A DNA stretch of 64,000 nucleotides from Zoogloeaceae bacterium G21618-S1 (GCA_027214125.1 JAPWHF010000003.1:186001-250000), one strand, 5' to 3'. Shown: positions 28,210 to 38,368, counted from the stretch's first letter. Notes: a model not told the origin generated them from the letters alone. Translations and numbers: made by a program.

Positions 28210-28432
28210 GCGTCCTCCTGTGTCATCGGGGTGTCGACCTCGCCGTGCAAGCCGGCGCGTCGCCATCCCCGGCATCCTGCCATATCTGGGACACCGGGGC
28301 CTGTTTTGAAACGTCGCGCCGGTTGCGTGCGAATGCCGATTGGAACCCGGACTGTCCGGTTGCGTCATAGCCTGTGATAATCATGATGAAGCAGACCATG
28401 GAATCGCCAAACTGTTCCTGAAGGGAAAGAAC

Positions 28433-29371
28433 ATGACGCTGACCGATTTGAAATACATCGTGGCGCTGGCGCGGGAGTGCCATTTCGGCCGGGCCGCCGA
28501 ACGCTGCCATGTCAGCCAGCCGACGCTGTCCGTGGCGATCAAGAAGGTCGAAGAGGAGCTCGGTGTGATGCTCTTCGAGCGCGGCACCAGCGACGTCAAG
28601 GTGACGCAACTGGGCTTGCGCATTGTCGAGCAGGCGCAGCGGGTGCTGGTCGAGGCCGGCCAGATCAAGGAGATTGCCCAGGCCGGCAAGGATCCGCTGG
28701 GCGGCCCGCTGCGGGTCGGTGCGATCTTCACCATCGGGCCGTATCTGTTGCCTCGCCTGATTCCTCAGGTCAAGGCGCTGGCGCCGCGCATGCCCTTGAT
28801 TCTCGAGGAAAACTACACCGCCAGTCTGGCCGAGTCGCTCAAGCGCGGGGATCTGGATGTCGCCATTCTGGCGCTGCCCTTCGAGCAGCCAGGCCTGGTG
28901 GTTCAGCCGATTTATGAAGAGCCGTTCCGGGTGCTCATGCCGAGTAGCCACCCCTGGGCGCAGCAATCGGTGGTTGGCGCCCATCAATTGGCCGAAGATC
29001 AGTTGCTGCTGCTGGGGGCGGGCAACTGCTTCCGCGACCAGGTGCTCGAGGTTTGCCCTGAGTGCAGCGGCGTGGGCGGCCTGCAGCGGACCTTGCAGGG
29101 CAGCTCGCTCGAAACCATTCGGTTGATGGTGGCCAGCGGCATCGGCGTGACGGTGTTGCCGGCGACCGCGGCCGATGATCTGCCCGAACGCAACAGTCTG
29201 CTCGCAACCCGTCCTTTCGAGGCACCCGAGCCCTCGCGCACGATTGCGCTGGCCTGGCGTGTTACCTACCCGCGCAGCGGGGCGATCGACGTGATCCGCA
29301 AAGCCATTCTTGCCTGCGCCCTGCCAGGCGTGCGCCCGCTCGGTGCGGCCTGCCACGATGTGACGGTATAG
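28433..29371 (+). CDS. oxyR: peroxide-sensing LysR-type regulator OxyR
   Basis: A 312-residue LysR regulator with the helix-turn-helix in residues 1-60 (MTLTDLKYIVALARECHFGRAAERC...). The redox pair is at Cys199 and Cys208 within GNCFRDQVLEVC, exactly the E. coli OxyR positions and spacing. Peroxide oxidises the pair to a disulfide and switches target genes such as dps, which follows 105 bp downstream. ATG 28433 is preceded by AAGGGAAAGA. The gene is divergent from the DegP-type protease (223 bp between). Confidence 0.96.
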   Translation: MTLTDLKYIVALARECHFGRAAERCHVSQPTLSVAIKKVEEELGVMLFERGTSDVKVTQLGLRIVEQAQRVLVEAGQIKEIAQAGKDPLGGPLRVGAIFTIGPYLLPRLIPQVKALAPRMPLILEENYTASLAESLKRGDLDVAILALPFEQPGLVVQPIYEEPFRVLMPSSHPWAQQSVVGAHQLAEDQLLLLGAGNCFRDQVLEVCPECSGVGGLQRTLQGSSLETIRLMVASGIGVTVLPATAADDLPERNSLLATRPFEAPEPSRTIALAWRVTYPRSGAIDVIRKAILACALPGVRPLGAACHDVTV

Positions 29372-29476
29372 ATCACGTCAATCGACCGGATATGGAGAAT
29401 CGATTGGATTCCGCCATGCCAGACACGTAGGCTTGAATCATCACGAATCATTCACCACAGAACAAGGAGTGCCACT

Positions 29477-29947
29477 ATGGATATCGATATCGGCATCAGC
29501 AAAAAGGATCGCACAGCGATTGCACACGGCCTGTCGCGCCTGCTGGCGGACAGTTACACGCTGTATCTCACGACCCACAACTTCCACTGGAACGTGACCG
29601 GCCCGATGTTCAACACCTTGCACCAGATGTTCGAGGTGCAATACACCGAGTTGGCGCTGGCGGTGGACGCCATTGCCGAACGGATTCGCGCCCTGGGCGA
29701 GCCGGCGCCGGGCACCTACAGTGCCTTTGCCGAGCTGACCCGCCTGGAAGAGCCGCAGGGTGTGCCCAGTGCGGAAGAGATGATCCGTCAACTCGTGAAG
29801 GGGCAAGAAGCGGTGATTCGCACCGCCCGCGAGATCATGCCGGTGGTGGATGAGGCGGACGATGAGCCGACCGCCGATCTGCTGACGCAGCGCATGCAAG
29901 TGCACGAGAAGACCGCGTGGATGCTGCGCAGCATGCTGGCGAGTTGA
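29477..29947 (+). CDS. dps: Dps ferritin-like DNA-protection protein
   Basis: A 156-residue Dps/ferritin-like protein that oxidises Fe(II) with peroxide in a 12-subunit shell. The ferroxidase-site residues are in [27 protein letters not shown], the standard Dps motif, with Asp and Glu in the following helix ([12 protein letters not shown]). AAGGAG precedes the ATG. Its location directly after oxyR suggests peroxide induction. A strong terminator follows. Confidence 0.95.
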   Translation: MDIDIGISKKDRTAIAHGLSRLLADSYTLYLTTHNFHWNVTGPMFNTLHQMFEVQYTELALAVDAIAERIRALGEPAPGTYSAFAELTRLEEPQGVPSAEEMIRQLVKGQEAVIRTAREIMPVVDEADDEPTADLLTQRMQVHEKTAWMLRSMLAS

Positions 29948-29968
29948 TCGGATCGATCCTTACGCCGC

Positions 29969-29995
29969 AACGGTCGGGGCAACCCGGCCGTTTTT
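29969..29995 (+). terminator. rho-independent terminator of dps
   Basis: A 10-bp stem AACGGTCGGG / CCCGGCCGTT with one T-G wobble and a GCAA tetraloop is followed by five T. It is 21 bp past the dps stop and just before the converging DUF924 gene end. Confidence 0.88.
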
Positions 29996-29998
29996 GAT

Positions 29999-30589
29999 TC
30001 AGAAGCCTGAGCCGGGCGTGTTGAGGAAGGCTTCTTCGGCCGGCGTGCTGGCACGGCCGAGAATCGCATTGCGATGCGGAAAACGGCCGAACTGTGTAAT
30101 CACCGCCTGGTGGCGCAGGGCGTAGTCATACGTGGAATCGAAGCCCGGGTGGGCGTCGTGGAGTGCCTTGAACAGGGCGACCGCACGGGTCTGGTCGGCC
30201 AGATCTTCGGCGTGTTCGAAGGGCAGGTAGGCGAATACTCGCTCGACCGGGATCAGCTGGGCATCGTGTCCAGGGTCGACCAGTGCATGCGCGGCGTCCA
30301 GGGCCAAGGCATCGCCGGCAAAGGCCCGAGGTGTGTCGCGGAACACGTTGCGGGTGAATTGATCGAGCAGCAGGATGCGCGCGAGGCCGCCGCGTTCGGT
30401 GGTGTCCCAGTCGGTCAGTCCGCCGGCCAGCGCCTGATCGATCAGTGCGCCGAAACGCTCGGTAATCGCGGCATCGGTGTCGTCACGCTTTTCGAACCAC
30501 AGGCGACGGTGGGTGCCGAATTCGGCACTGCCCGGCGCACCGAACCAGAAGTCGAGGACCTGGCGGGCGGCGTGGGGTAGCGTCGGCAT
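29999..30589 (-). CDS. DUF924 family protein
   Basis: A 196-residue soluble protein of the DUF924 family. Characteristic segments are VLDFWFGAP, RLWFEKRDDTDAAITERFGAL, ARILLLDQFTRNVFRDTPRAFAGD, YLPFEHAEDLADQ and QFGRFPHRNAILGR. The fold is all-helical and TPR-like; no activity is established. ATG 30589 starts the conserved region, seven bases from the topB stop, so it is probably the last gene of the LysM-dprA-smg-topB transcript. Confidence 0.88.
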   Translation of the reverse strand: MPTLPHAARQVLDFWFGAPGSAEFGTHRRLWFEKRDDTDAAITERFGALIDQALAGGLTDWDTTERGGLARILLLDQFTRNVFRDTPRAFAGDALALDAAHALVDPGHDAQLIPVERVFAYLPFEHAEDLADQTRAVALFKALHDAHPGFDSTYDYALRHQAVITQFGRFPHRNAILGRASTPAEEAFLNTPGSGF

Positions 30590-30596
30590 GGGCTGC

Positions 30597-33092
30597 TTAC
30601 TCGTCGCCCTTGGCGGCTTTCTTGGTGGGTTTCTTTGCGGCCGCCGGCTTTTTGGGTGCGCGCGGTTCGAACTCGAAGCCCACGCCACCGTCCGGCTTGC
30701 GCACCAGGAAGGCCGAGAACTTGCGCTTGGTCTTGTTCGACACGAAGCCCTTGAGCAGGTTGGTCTTGCCATCGGTGAGCAGCTTGCCCATCTGCTCGCG
30801 TTCGATCGGCTGCTGCAGGATGATCTTGCCGGAGCGGAAGTCGCAGGTCTTGTCGGGCCCGACCGATTTCTCGCAGACATAGGCCATACCGTGTTCGTAC
30901 ACCCTGGCCTGGCATTTCGGGCAGGCGCCCAGCGGCGTTTGTTCGGAGAAGTCCACCGGCTCGGCGTTTTCGTCGTCACGTGGTTGGCCGAAGTCGAAGG
31001 TAGGCATCATCTCGTCATTGAGCTTGATGTCGGCATTGAACAGCCGGCCCATCTTGTTGCGGAAACCCATCAGCGGGCCGACGTGGCCGTCGCGCAGCAA
31101 GGCTTCGATCTCGGGGATCTCGAACTGGCGACCGGCGACGATCTTCCAGGTGCTCCATTCGCAGGCCTGGCAGGCGAACTTCTTGTAGTTTTCCTTCACG
31201 ACCCCGCCGCACTTCGGGCAAGGGGTGGCCAGGGTGGTGAAGTCGCCCGGCACGGTGTCGGATTCATACTGCTTGGCGCGTTCGACCATGTCGCGCGCCA
31301 TGGTGGCGATTTCGTCCATGAAGGCGTCGCGGGTCAGCCCGCCACGCTCCATCTGCGAGAGCTTGTGTTCCCACTCACCGGTCAGTTCAGGTGACGTCAG
31401 CGCGGATACGCCCAGGCCTTTGAGCAGGGTGATCAGCGAGAAGGCCTTGGCGGTGGGGATCAGCTCCTTGCCATCGCGGTGCATGTACTGCTCACCGATC
31501 AGGTTTTCGATGATCTGCGCGCGAGTGGCCGGGGTGCCGAGGCCGCGGCCGGCCATGGCGGCCCGCAATTCTTCGTCATCGACCATCTTGCCGGCGCCTT
31601 CCATGGCCGACAGCAGGGTGGCTTCGTTGTAACGTGCGGGTGGCCGGGTCTGCTGGGCCTTGACCTCGATCTCGTCGGTGCTGACCTTCTCGCCCTGGGC
31701 CACCGGCGCCAGGGTTTCGGCGTCGTCGCTGGGCTTGTCGCGGCCAACTACCACCAGCCAGCCCGGCTTGACCATCACCTTGCCCTCGGTCTTGAAGGCT
31801 TCGCCTTCGACCCGGGTGATGCGGGTGGTGACGCGGAATTCGGCCGCCGGGTAGAACACCGACAGGAAGCGTCGGGTGACCAGGTCGTAGATCTTCTGTT
31901 CCGGCTCGGACAGCGTCTTGGGCGCCGTGCCGGTGGGGATGATCGCGAAGTGATCGGAAATCTTGCTGTTGTTGTAGATGCGCTTGTTCGGGCCGGCCCA
32001 GCCTTCGCGTTTGATCTCGTTGGCGAACTTGGCGTACTCGGCGGGCAGGTTGCCGAGCACCTCCTTGACCGTGTCGACATAGTCTTCGGGCAGGGCGCGG
32101 GCGTCGGTACGCGGATAGGTCAGCACCTTGTGGCGCTCGTACAGCGCCTGGGCGACCTGCAGCGTGGCGCGGGCCGAGAAGCCGAAGCGGCCATTGGCCT
32201 CGCGCTGCAGGCTGGTCAGGTCGAACAGCAGCGGCGAGAGCTGGGTGGAGGGCTTGGACTCTTCTTCGACCGTGCCGGGTTTGCCGTCGCACTTCGCACG
32301 GATCGCCTCGGCGCGGGCGACATCCCACAGCCGCTCGGCGCGGGCGTGTTCGTCGTCGTTCTTCTTGAAGCCTTCGTCAAACCAGCGGCCGGCGTAGCTG
32401 CCGTCGGCACAGCCGAAGCTGGCGTGCAGTTCCCAGTAGTCGCGGGCCTTGAATTCGCGGATGCGTTGCTCGCGTTCGACCACCAGTGCCAGGGTCGGTG
32501 TTTGTACCCGGCCGACCGTGGTCAGGTGGAAACCACCGGTTTTGGAGTTGAAGGCGGTCATCGCCCGGGTGCCGTTGATGCCGATCAGCCAGTCGCTCTC
32601 GGCACGCGACACCGCCGCCTGGCGCAGACCGTCGACTTCGTCAGCCGAGCGCAGATGGGAGAAACCGTCGCGAATCGCGCCGGTGGTCATCGACTGCAGC
32701 CACAGACGCTGCACGGGCTTCTTGGTTTTGGCGTGTTCGGCGATGAAGTTGAAGATCAGCTCGCCCTCACGCCCCGCGTCGCAGGCGTTGATCAGGCCAT
32801 CGACATCCTTGCGCTTGATCAGCCGGGTCAGCAGCTTGAGGCGGTCTTCACTCTTGGCGATGGGCTGCAGTGCAAAGCGCGAGGGCACCACCGGCAGGTT
32901 GGCGAAAGACCATTTGCCGCGCTTGACCTCTTCGTCTGGCGGCACGGTCAGCTCGAGCAGATGGCCCACGGCCGATGCCAGCACGTAGTCGTCTGACTCG
33001 AAATAGTCCTTCTGGCGGGTAAAGCCGCCCAGTGAACGGGCGATGTCCTGCGCGACGGACGGTTTCTCGGCGATGATCAGTTGTTTGCTCAT
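30597..33092 (-). CDS. topB: DNA topoisomerase III
   Basis: An 831-residue type IA topoisomerase, which passes single strands and resolves replication and recombination intermediates. A Toprim domain opens the protein (IIAEKPSVAQDIAR; DAGREGELIF at about 105-114). The catalytic Tyr is at 326 in VLTYPRTDARALP. The C-terminus has a four-Cys zinc finger (CPKCGG...CQAC), then a second Cys-rich domain (CPKCQARVYEHG) and a Lys-rich tail. Length and tail fit betaproteobacterial TopB. Confidence 0.95.
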   Translation of the reverse strand: MSKQLIIAEKPSVAQDIARSLGGFTRQKDYFESDDYVLASAVGHLLELTVPPDEEVKRGKWSFANLPVVPSRFALQPIAKSEDRLKLLTRLIKRKDVDGLINACDAGREGELIFNFIAEHAKTKKPVQRLWLQSMTTGAIRDGFSHLRSADEVDGLRQAAVSRAESDWLIGINGTRAMTAFNSKTGGFHLTTVGRVQTPTLALVVEREQRIREFKARDYWELHASFGCADGSYAGRWFDEGFKKNDDEHARAERLWDVARAEAIRAKCDGKPGTVEEESKPSTQLSPLLFDLTSLQREANGRFGFSARATLQVAQALYERHKVLTYPRTDARALPEDYVDTVKEVLGNLPAEYAKFANEIKREGWAGPNKRIYNNSKISDHFAIIPTGTAPKTLSEPEQKIYDLVTRRFLSVFYPAAEFRVTTRITRVEGEAFKTEGKVMVKPGWLVVVGRDKPSDDAETLAPVAQGEKVSTDEIEVKAQQTRPPARYNEATLLSAMEGAGKMVDDEELRAAMAGRGLGTPATRAQIIENLIGEQYMHRDGKELIPTAKAFSLITLLKGLGVSALTSPELTGEWEHKLSQMERGGLTRDAFMDEIATMARDMVERAKQYESDTVPGDFTTLATPCPKCGGVVKENYKKFACQACEWSTWKIVAGRQFEIPEIEALLRDGHVGPLMGFRNKMGRLFNADIKLNDEMMPTFDFGQPRDDENAEPVDFSEQTPLGACPKCQARVYEHGMAYVCEKSVGPDKTCDFRSGKIILQQPIEREQMGKLLTDGKTNLLKGFVSNKTKRKFSAFLVRKPDGGVGFEFEPRAPKKPAAAKKPTKKAAKGDE

Positions 33093-33208
33093 GGCATGCG
33101 GAAGAACCGGCGGTGCCGGTCAGGGTTCCCGGAAAATCAAGTGGTTAAAGCGCGACATCTTAAGGATGCCGCGGCGGCGCGTGCAAGCGCCCCAGGCAAT
33201 TGCACGCT

Positions 33209-33673
33209 TCAGTGGAGGATCGGCGAGATGTCGTCGTCCTCGCTCAGCAATTCGTCGAGCACCAGCGAATCCATTGGATATGCCTGTTTCCACAGCACGA
33301 TCAGCACAATGACTTTCAGTCGCGAGACCGACACATGGCTGTCGGGCAGCGCCATCAGTCGATCAAGGATGAGCTCGCGGTTGGCGCCATCGAGCACGCC
33401 GGAGTCTTCAAGAAACAGCAGGAAACCAGTGCCTTCGCGCCCCAGCTTGGCGGTTTCTTCGGCCGAATACAAGCGCATCGCACCGGCGCTGGGTGCGCTG
33501 AAAGCGGTGTACTCATTGGCCGTCTGGTTCAGATCCGACAGCCATTCAAGGGCGTCGCTGATCTCGTCTTCCTCGAAGCCAGCGGCCGTCAGTCGGCGAG
33601 CCAGTTGCTCCGGCGCCGGGCAGGCTTCAGCGTGGATATAGGTTTCGAAGAGATAAACGAGAACATCAAACAT
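33209..33673 (-). CDS. smg: Smg protein (DUF494)
   Basis: A 154-residue Smg-family protein starting MFDVLVYLFETYIHAEACP. The family is usually found beside dprA, as here (16 bp from its stop), and its role is not established. FEEDEISDALEWLSDL and the acidic C-terminus (LDELLSEDDDISPILH) are conserved features. Confidence 0.93.
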   Translation of the reverse strand: MFDVLVYLFETYIHAEACPAPEQLARRLTAAGFEEDEISDALEWLSDLNQTANEYTAFSAPSAGAMRLYSAEETAKLGREGTGFLLFLEDSGVLDGANRELILDRLMALPDSHVSVSRLKVIVLIVLWKQAYPMDSLVLDELLSEDDDISPILH

Positions 33674-33688
33674 GAATAAGTGGGGGCT

Positions 33689-34792
33689 CTATGTGAGTCG
33701 CTGGAAGCGGCCGCCGGGCAGGCGTGCCAGATGACCGTCCAGTTCCAGTGAAAGCAGAATGGCGCACAGCGCATCGGCCGTCAAGCCGGTACGGGCCGCG
33801 AGTGTATCAAGGCTCACGGGATCGTGACCGAGCGCTGCCAGCAGGCGGTTGCTGGTTTCGTCGGTCTTGGCAACCGGTTCGGCCGGCGTGTCGAGGGGCG
33901 TTGGCGGCATGCTGGCGTAACCTGAAAAGACGGCTTCTTCGAGGATATCCTCGGCCGTCTCGACCAGTTTTGCGCCGTCGCGGATCAAGCGGTGACAGCC
34001 TTTGGATTGCGGCGAATGAATCGACCCGGGGATGGCAAAGACCTCGCGGCCTTGTTCGCTCGCCAGCCGCGCGGTGATCAGGGAACCGCTGTTCAGGGCG
34101 GCTTCGACCACCAGCACGCCCTGGGCCAGACCGGAGATGATGCGGTTGCGACGGGGAAAGTTGTGTGCCGCCACCTGGGTGCCCAGCGGGAACTCGGTGA
34201 CGATGGCGCCACGCTCGAGGATGCGCCGCGCCAGCGCCTGGTTACGCGCCGGATACATACGGTCGGCGCCGGTGCCGATGACGGCGACGGTGGCGCCGTC
34301 GGCGTCCAGCGCGCCCGCATGAGCGGCGGCGTCGATACCCAGTGCCAGACCGCTGATGATGTTAAGCCCCGAACGTGCCAGCGCGCCCGCAAAGGCAGCA
34401 GCATTGGATTCGCCTTGAGGCGTGGCACTGCGCGCGCCGACAATGGCCAGCCCCGGCCGGTTCAGAAGGCGGACATCGCCTTTGACGTAGAGCAGCGTGG
34501 GTGGGTCTGGCAGCTCCAGCAGGCGCTGGGGGTAGTCGGCGTCGGCCAGGGTCAGCAGGGTGTTGCCGGGCTGTTCGGCCCAAGTCAGCGTGGCGGCGAT
34601 GGCCTCGGCCGCATCGTGATCATGCAGCGCGCGTGCGAGCTTGTCGCCGATGAGCTCGGCGAGCGCGCTCTGGCGGGCGGCAAAAATCGCTTTAGGGAGT
34701 CCGAAGGCGGTCAGTAAACGGCGCTGACGCTCACCGCCGATACCGGGGATGAGCGTCAGGCGTAGCCAGTCGGCCAGTTCGTGGGATGACAA
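33689..34792 (-). CDS. dprA: DNA processing protein DprA
   Basis: A 367-residue DprA/Smf, which binds incoming single-stranded DNA and loads RecA during natural transformation. The Rossmann-fold core shows AIVGARSATPQGE, SGLALGIDAAAHAGAL, GTGADRMYPARNQAL and FPRRNRIISGLAQGVLVVEA. A winged-helix-type domain ends the protein (LAARTGLTADALCAILLSLELDG). It lies 8 bp after the LysM gene and before smg. Confidence 0.95.
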   Translation of the reverse strand: MSSHELADWLRLTLIPGIGGERQRRLLTAFGLPKAIFAARQSALAELIGDKLARALHDHDAAEAIAATLTWAEQPGNTLLTLADADYPQRLLELPDPPTLLYVKGDVRLLNRPGLAIVGARSATPQGESNAAAFAGALARSGLNIISGLALGIDAAAHAGALDADGATVAVIGTGADRMYPARNQALARRILERGAIVTEFPLGTQVAAHNFPRRNRIISGLAQGVLVVEAALNSGSLITARLASEQGREVFAIPGSIHSPQSKGCHRLIRDGAKLVETAEDILEEAVFSGYASMPPTPLDTPAEPVAKTDETSNRLLAALGHDPVSLDTLAARTGLTADALCAILLSLELDGHLARLPGGRFQRLT

Positions 34793-34800
34793 CCCGTTGA

Positions 34801-35829
34801 TCAGGGGGTGCGCACCGTATCGCTGACCTTGACCGGTGCCGTGGCGTCGACCACCAGGCCGTAGGACACGCGGTCAAATACGCGAAACAGGAAGACCAGA
34901 CCGTAGCGATGTTCCGGCAACTGGAAGCGTTCTTTCTTGTTGGTGTCTTCGTCCTTGTATTCCACCGAACCACGATGGCGGTAAAGCGCCAGGACGTGAC
35001 CGACTTCGGCCCCGTCCTGCTGGCCGACGCCGAGGGTGATAACGCCTTGCCGGCCGGTTTCACTGACGCCGCCGTAGATGGCGATGACGCGGCCTTCGAC
35101 GCTGGCGGTGGGGGCGTGCGGTACGTAGGACAGCAGTTCGGGGCGGTCAGCCGGCAGCATCAGCTCGCCGGTGCCGATTTCCTGGCGGGCCATGGTGATT
35201 TCGAGCGCGGCCGGCTCACCCGGCTGGGTGACGTCGGCGGTGCCCAGATGCACGGCTTCATAGCCGAGAATCTTTTTGGTCAGCGGATCGGTCAGCGGCT
35301 TGGCCGGGCGGTAAATGTGCCAGGTGTTCACGCCGGCATCGACATTCTTGGCAAACACGGTGTCACCCTGACCGGTGAAGAGCCGGTTTTCCTGGGTGGC
35401 GACGATGGTGGCCGAATGCGCGATGCGCTTTTCGTCCACCACCAGCGGATGGGTCAGGAAAGGCGCGATTTCGTTTTGCGGGATGCTGGGAATCGCCTGA
35501 TCGGTCGTTTCCGAGTAGATCTGCGGCTGCAGCTTGCCGTCGCCGACCCGGCGACCCAGGCGCAGATAGGGGCCGCTGCGATCGAGGACGATGATCTGGC
35601 CGGGGTAGATCAGGTGTGGGTTGCGGATCTGATCCTTGTTGAGTTGCCACACTTCCGGCCAGCGCCACGGCTCTCGCAGGAACTTGCCGGAGATACCCCA
35701 CAAGGTGTCGCCTTTGCGCACCGTGTGACTGTCTGGCGCGTTCTGTGCCAGCTCGACAGGTGAGGCGGCCAGGGCCGGTTGGATGAGGGCGGCGACGCCA
35801 ATGACTAGAGAGAATATAATGCGGATCAT
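34801..35829 (-). CDS. LysM peptidoglycan-binding protein
   Basis: A 342-residue exported protein: a signal peptide (to about residue 21, ALAAS), then a LysM domain near residues 34-85 (HTVRKGDTLWGISGKFL ... NPHLIYPGQIIVL), then a C-terminal domain of about 240 residues without a named fold. Its position upstream of dprA is shared by many betaproteobacteria. ATG 35829 is chosen because the signal begins there. It is divergent from def. Confidence 0.9.
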   Translation of the reverse strand: MIRIIFSLVIGVAALIQPALAASPVELAQNAPDSHTVRKGDTLWGISGKFLREPWRWPEVWQLNKDQIRNPHLIYPGQIIVLDRSGPYLRLGRRVGDGKLQPQIYSETTDQAIPSIPQNEIAPFLTHPLVVDEKRIAHSATIVATQENRLFTGQGDTVFAKNVDAGVNTWHIYRPAKPLTDPLTKKILGYEAVHLGTADVTQPGEPAALEITMARQEIGTGELMLPADRPELLSYVPHAPTASVEGRVIAIYGGVSETGRQGVITLGVGQQDGAEVGHVLALYRHRGSVEYKDEDTNKKERFQLPEHRYGLVFLFRVFDRVSYGLVVDATAPVKVSDTVRTP

Positions 35830-35960
35830 CACTCGCTTCCGTTTCGATGCAGGCGGCATTCCGACGCCCTGCCGGGAATTCGTACCATCAATGACGGTCA
35901 TAACTCCCGGAAGTTGAGCGTTCCGATGACAAATGTGCATCATCGGGGATGGCAAATTAC

Positions 35961-35987
35961 TTGAAATTCTGCACGTAATCCCATAAC
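35961..35987 (+). promoter_or_regulatory. candidate def promoter
   Basis: TTGAAA at 35961-35966 and CATAAC at 35982-35987 with a 15-bp spacer would start transcription only a few bases before the def ATG at 36001. No ribosome-binding sequence precedes that ATG, so the mRNA could be nearly leaderless. The spacer is shorter than ideal. Confidence 0.35.
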
Positions 35988-36000
35988 GCGGCAAGCTTTT

Positions 36001-36504
36001 ATGGCACTACTACCAATACTACATTTTCCTGATCCACGACTTCACACCAAGGCCGTCCCGGTAGCCAGGGTGGATGATCGCATTCGCGCGTTGATCCGCG
36101 ATATGGCTGAAACCATGTACGAGGCGCCGGGCATCGGTCTGGCGGCCACGCAGGTCAACGTCCATGAGCGCGTGGTGGTCATCGACGTGAGCGAAGACCA
36201 ATCGAGCCTCCAGGCTTTCATCAACCCCGAGATCCTTGAGCGCTCCGGCGAACAGGTGGGTGAAGAAGGCTGCCTGTCCGTGCCTGGCGTTTACGACAAG
36301 GTGGTGCGCGCCGAGCGTGTGAAAGTCCGCGCGCTGAACGAAAAGGGCGAATCCTTCGAGCTTGAGGCCGACGGCTTGCTGGCGGTGTGCATCCAGCACG
36401 AGCTCGACCATCTCGATGGCAAGGTGTTTGTCGAGTACCTGTCCTTGCTCAAGCAAGGCCGCATCAAGAACAAATTGGCCAAGCGCGCGCGCATTACCGC
36501 CTGA
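36001..36504 (+). CDS. def: peptide deformylase
   Basis: A 167-residue metalloenzyme that removes the formyl group from nascent proteins. All three motifs are present: GIGLAATQ (44-51), EGCLS with ligand Cys91, and HELDH with ligands His133 and His137 and catalytic Glu134. It is followed by fmt, the gene for the formylating enzyme, 19 bp later. Confidence 0.97.
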   Translation: MALLPILHFPDPRLHTKAVPVARVDDRIRALIRDMAETMYEAPGIGLAATQVNVHERVVVIDVSEDQSSLQAFINPEILERSGEQVGEEGCLSVPGVYDKVVRAERVKVRALNEKGESFELEADGLLAVCIQHELDHLDGKVFVEYLSLLKQGRIKNKLAKRARITA

Positions 36505-36523
36505 GGGCGAGGCGGATCATTCC

Positions 36524-37462
36524 ATGAGAATTGCGTTTGCCGGTACGCCGGCGTTTGCCGCAACGGCGCTCACTGCCCTGATCGACGGCGGCTTCGAGGT
36601 CGTGCTGGTGCTGACCCAGCCGGACCGCCCCGCTGGGCGCGGCATGAAGCTGCAGCCTAGTGCCGTCAAGCAGGTGGCGCTGGCGCACGGCATCCCGGTT
36701 GATCAACCGGAGAAGCTGCGCACACCCGAACAGCAGTCCGCGTTGCGCGCTGTCGAGCCCGACGTGCTGGTGGTGGCCGCCTACGGACTGATCCTGCCGC
36801 AGGCGGTGCTCGACATCCCGCGCATCGGCTGTCTCAACATCCACGCCTCCTTGTTGCCGCGCTGGCGCGGGGCGGCGCCCATCCACCGCGCGATCGAGGC
36901 GGGCGACACCGAAACCGGCATCACCATCATGAAGATGGATGCCGGTCTCGACACCGGTGACATGTTGCTGCGCCAGGCCGTGCCCATCCCGCCCGACGCC
37001 ACCACCGCCAGCCTGCACGACACCCTCGCCACGCTCGGCGGCGAGATGATTGTCGATGCGATCTGCCGGCTCGCCATCAAGAACCTGGAGGGCGAGCGCC
37101 AGCCGGCCGAGGGCGTGACCTACGCACACAAGATTGCCAAGGCCGAGGCTCGCCTCGACTGGCATCGGCCGGCGATCGAACTGGCGCGTCAGGTGCGGGC
37201 CTTCGACCCCTTCCCCGGGGCGGTGGCCGAGTTGGATGGACGGTTGATCAAGCTCTGGCAAGCCAGTCCGGCCGACGATAGCGGTGCGCCGGGTACGGTG
37301 CTCAAGGCCGATGCCGAGGGTGTGCTCATCGCTTGCGGCGATGGTGCCTTGCGGGTGACGGTGTTGCAGCAGCCGGGTGGACGCCGGGTGTCGGCGGCCG
37401 AGTTTCTGCAGGCCAGCCCGCTGGTGGCCGGCGCGCAACTGGCGCTTGCGCCGACGCATTGA
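36524..37462 (+). CDS. fmt: methionyl-tRNA formyltransferase
   Basis: A 312-residue enzyme that formylates initiator Met-tRNA with 10-formyltetrahydrofolate. The N-terminus [16 protein letters not shown], the folate-site motif [16 protein letters not shown] (about 104-119) and [19 protein letters not shown] are diagnostic. A C-terminal OB-type domain follows. ATG 36524 begins the conserved domain. It is paired with def. Confidence 0.97.
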   Translation: MRIAFAGTPAFAATALTALIDGGFEVVLVLTQPDRPAGRGMKLQPSAVKQVALAHGIPVDQPEKLRTPEQQSALRAVEPDVLVVAAYGLILPQAVLDIPRIGCLNIHASLLPRWRGAAPIHRAIEAGDTETGITIMKMDAGLDTGDMLLRQAVPIPPDATTASLHDTLATLGGEMIVDAICRLAIKNLEGERQPAEGVTYAHKIAKAEARLDWHRPAIELARQVRAFDPFPGAVAELDGRLIKLWQASPADDSGAPGTVLKADAEGVLIACGDGALRVTVLQQPGGRRVSAAEFLQASPLVAGAQLALAPTH

Positions 37463-37491
37463 ATCTTTCTGTCTGACCCCCATCTAAGTGT

Positions 37492-37512
37492 GCGCGGAGG
37501 TGTGCTCCGCGC
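37492..37512. promoter_or_regulatory. perfect hairpin in the htpX leader
   Basis: GCGCGGAG and CTCCGCGC form a perfect 8-bp stem with a 5-base loop. It is 30 bp past the fmt stop and 20 bp before the htpX ATG, with the GAGGAA ribosome site between. There is no T-run. It could be a weak terminator or a 5' leader structure. Confidence 0.45.
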
Positions 37513-37531
37513 TTGATGACGAGGAATTTCA

Positions 37532-38368
37532 ATGTTCGGTAACTGGATCAAAACCTCTCTGCTGATGGCCGGCATCGTCGCTTTGTTCGGCGTGATCGGC
37601 GGCATGATCGGTGGCCAGCAAGGCATGCTGCTGGCGCTGCTGTTCGGCGGCGGGATGAACGTCTGGGCCTACTGGTTTTCGGACAAGATGGTGCTCAAGA
37701 TGTACAAGGCGCGCGAAGTCGACGCCAGCACCTCGCCCTACCTTTACAACATGGTGCGCGAGCTGGCCGGTCGGGCCGAGTTGCCGATGCCCAAGGTGTA
37801 CATTATCGACGAGGCGCAGCCCAATGCCTTCGCCACCGGCCGCAACCCCGAGCACGCCGCTGTGGCCGCAACCACTGGCATCATCCGCATGCTCTCGGAG
37901 CGCGAATTGCGCGGCGTGATGGCGCACGAACTGTCGCACGTCAAGAACCGCGACATCCTGATCTCGACCATTTCGGCCACGGTGGCCGGTGCCATCTCGG
38001 CGCTGGCGCAGTTCGGCATGTTCTTCGGCGGGCGCGGTGAAGACCGGCCCAATCCGGTGGTGTCGATCATCATCATGATCCTCGCACCGATTGCCGGCAT
38101 GCTCATCCAGATGGCCATCTCGCGTACCCGCGAGTTCGGGGCTGACCGTGGCGGTGCGGAGATTTCCGGCGACCCCGCCGCACTGGCCGATGCCCTGGCC
38201 AAGATCGACGCCTACGCCCGCGGCATCCCCATGCACACTGCGGACGAGCACCCCGAAACCGCGCAGATGATGATCATGAATCCGCTCTCTGGCGGCGGGT
38301 TGAAGGGCTTGTTTTCGACTCACCCGGCGACCGAAGAGCGTATCGCCCGCCTGCGCGCCATGCGCTGA
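37532..38368 (+). CDS. htpX: membrane metalloprotease HtpX
   Basis: A 278-residue inner-membrane zinc protease of the M48 family, involved in membrane protein quality control. Two N-terminal helices (residues 8-25 and 30-48) precede the active site HELSH at 132-136 (ligands His132, His136; catalytic Glu133). Two further helices lie near residues 150-195. [12 protein letters not shown] provides the third ligand Glu. Clear ribosome site GAGGAA. A strong terminator follows its stop. Confidence 0.96.
   Translation: MFGNWIKTSLLMAGIVALFGVIGGMIGGQQGMLLALLFGGGMNVWAYWFSDKMVLKMYKAREVDASTSPYLYNMVRELAGRAELPMPKVYIIDEAQPNAFATGRNPEHAAVAATTGIIRMLSERELRGVMAHELSHVKNRDILISTISATVAGAISALAQFGMFFGGRGEDRPNPVVSIIIMILAPIAGMLIQMAISRTREFGADRGGAEISGDPAALADALAKIDAYARGIPMHTADEHPETAQMMIMNPLSGGGLKGLFSTHPATEERIARLRAMR

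Noticed and set aside
29372-29476. OxyR-binding site between oxyR and dps
   Set aside because: I could not find the ATAG-N7-CTAT spaced pattern convincingly; only short imperfect repeats such as GAATCGATTGGATTC are present.
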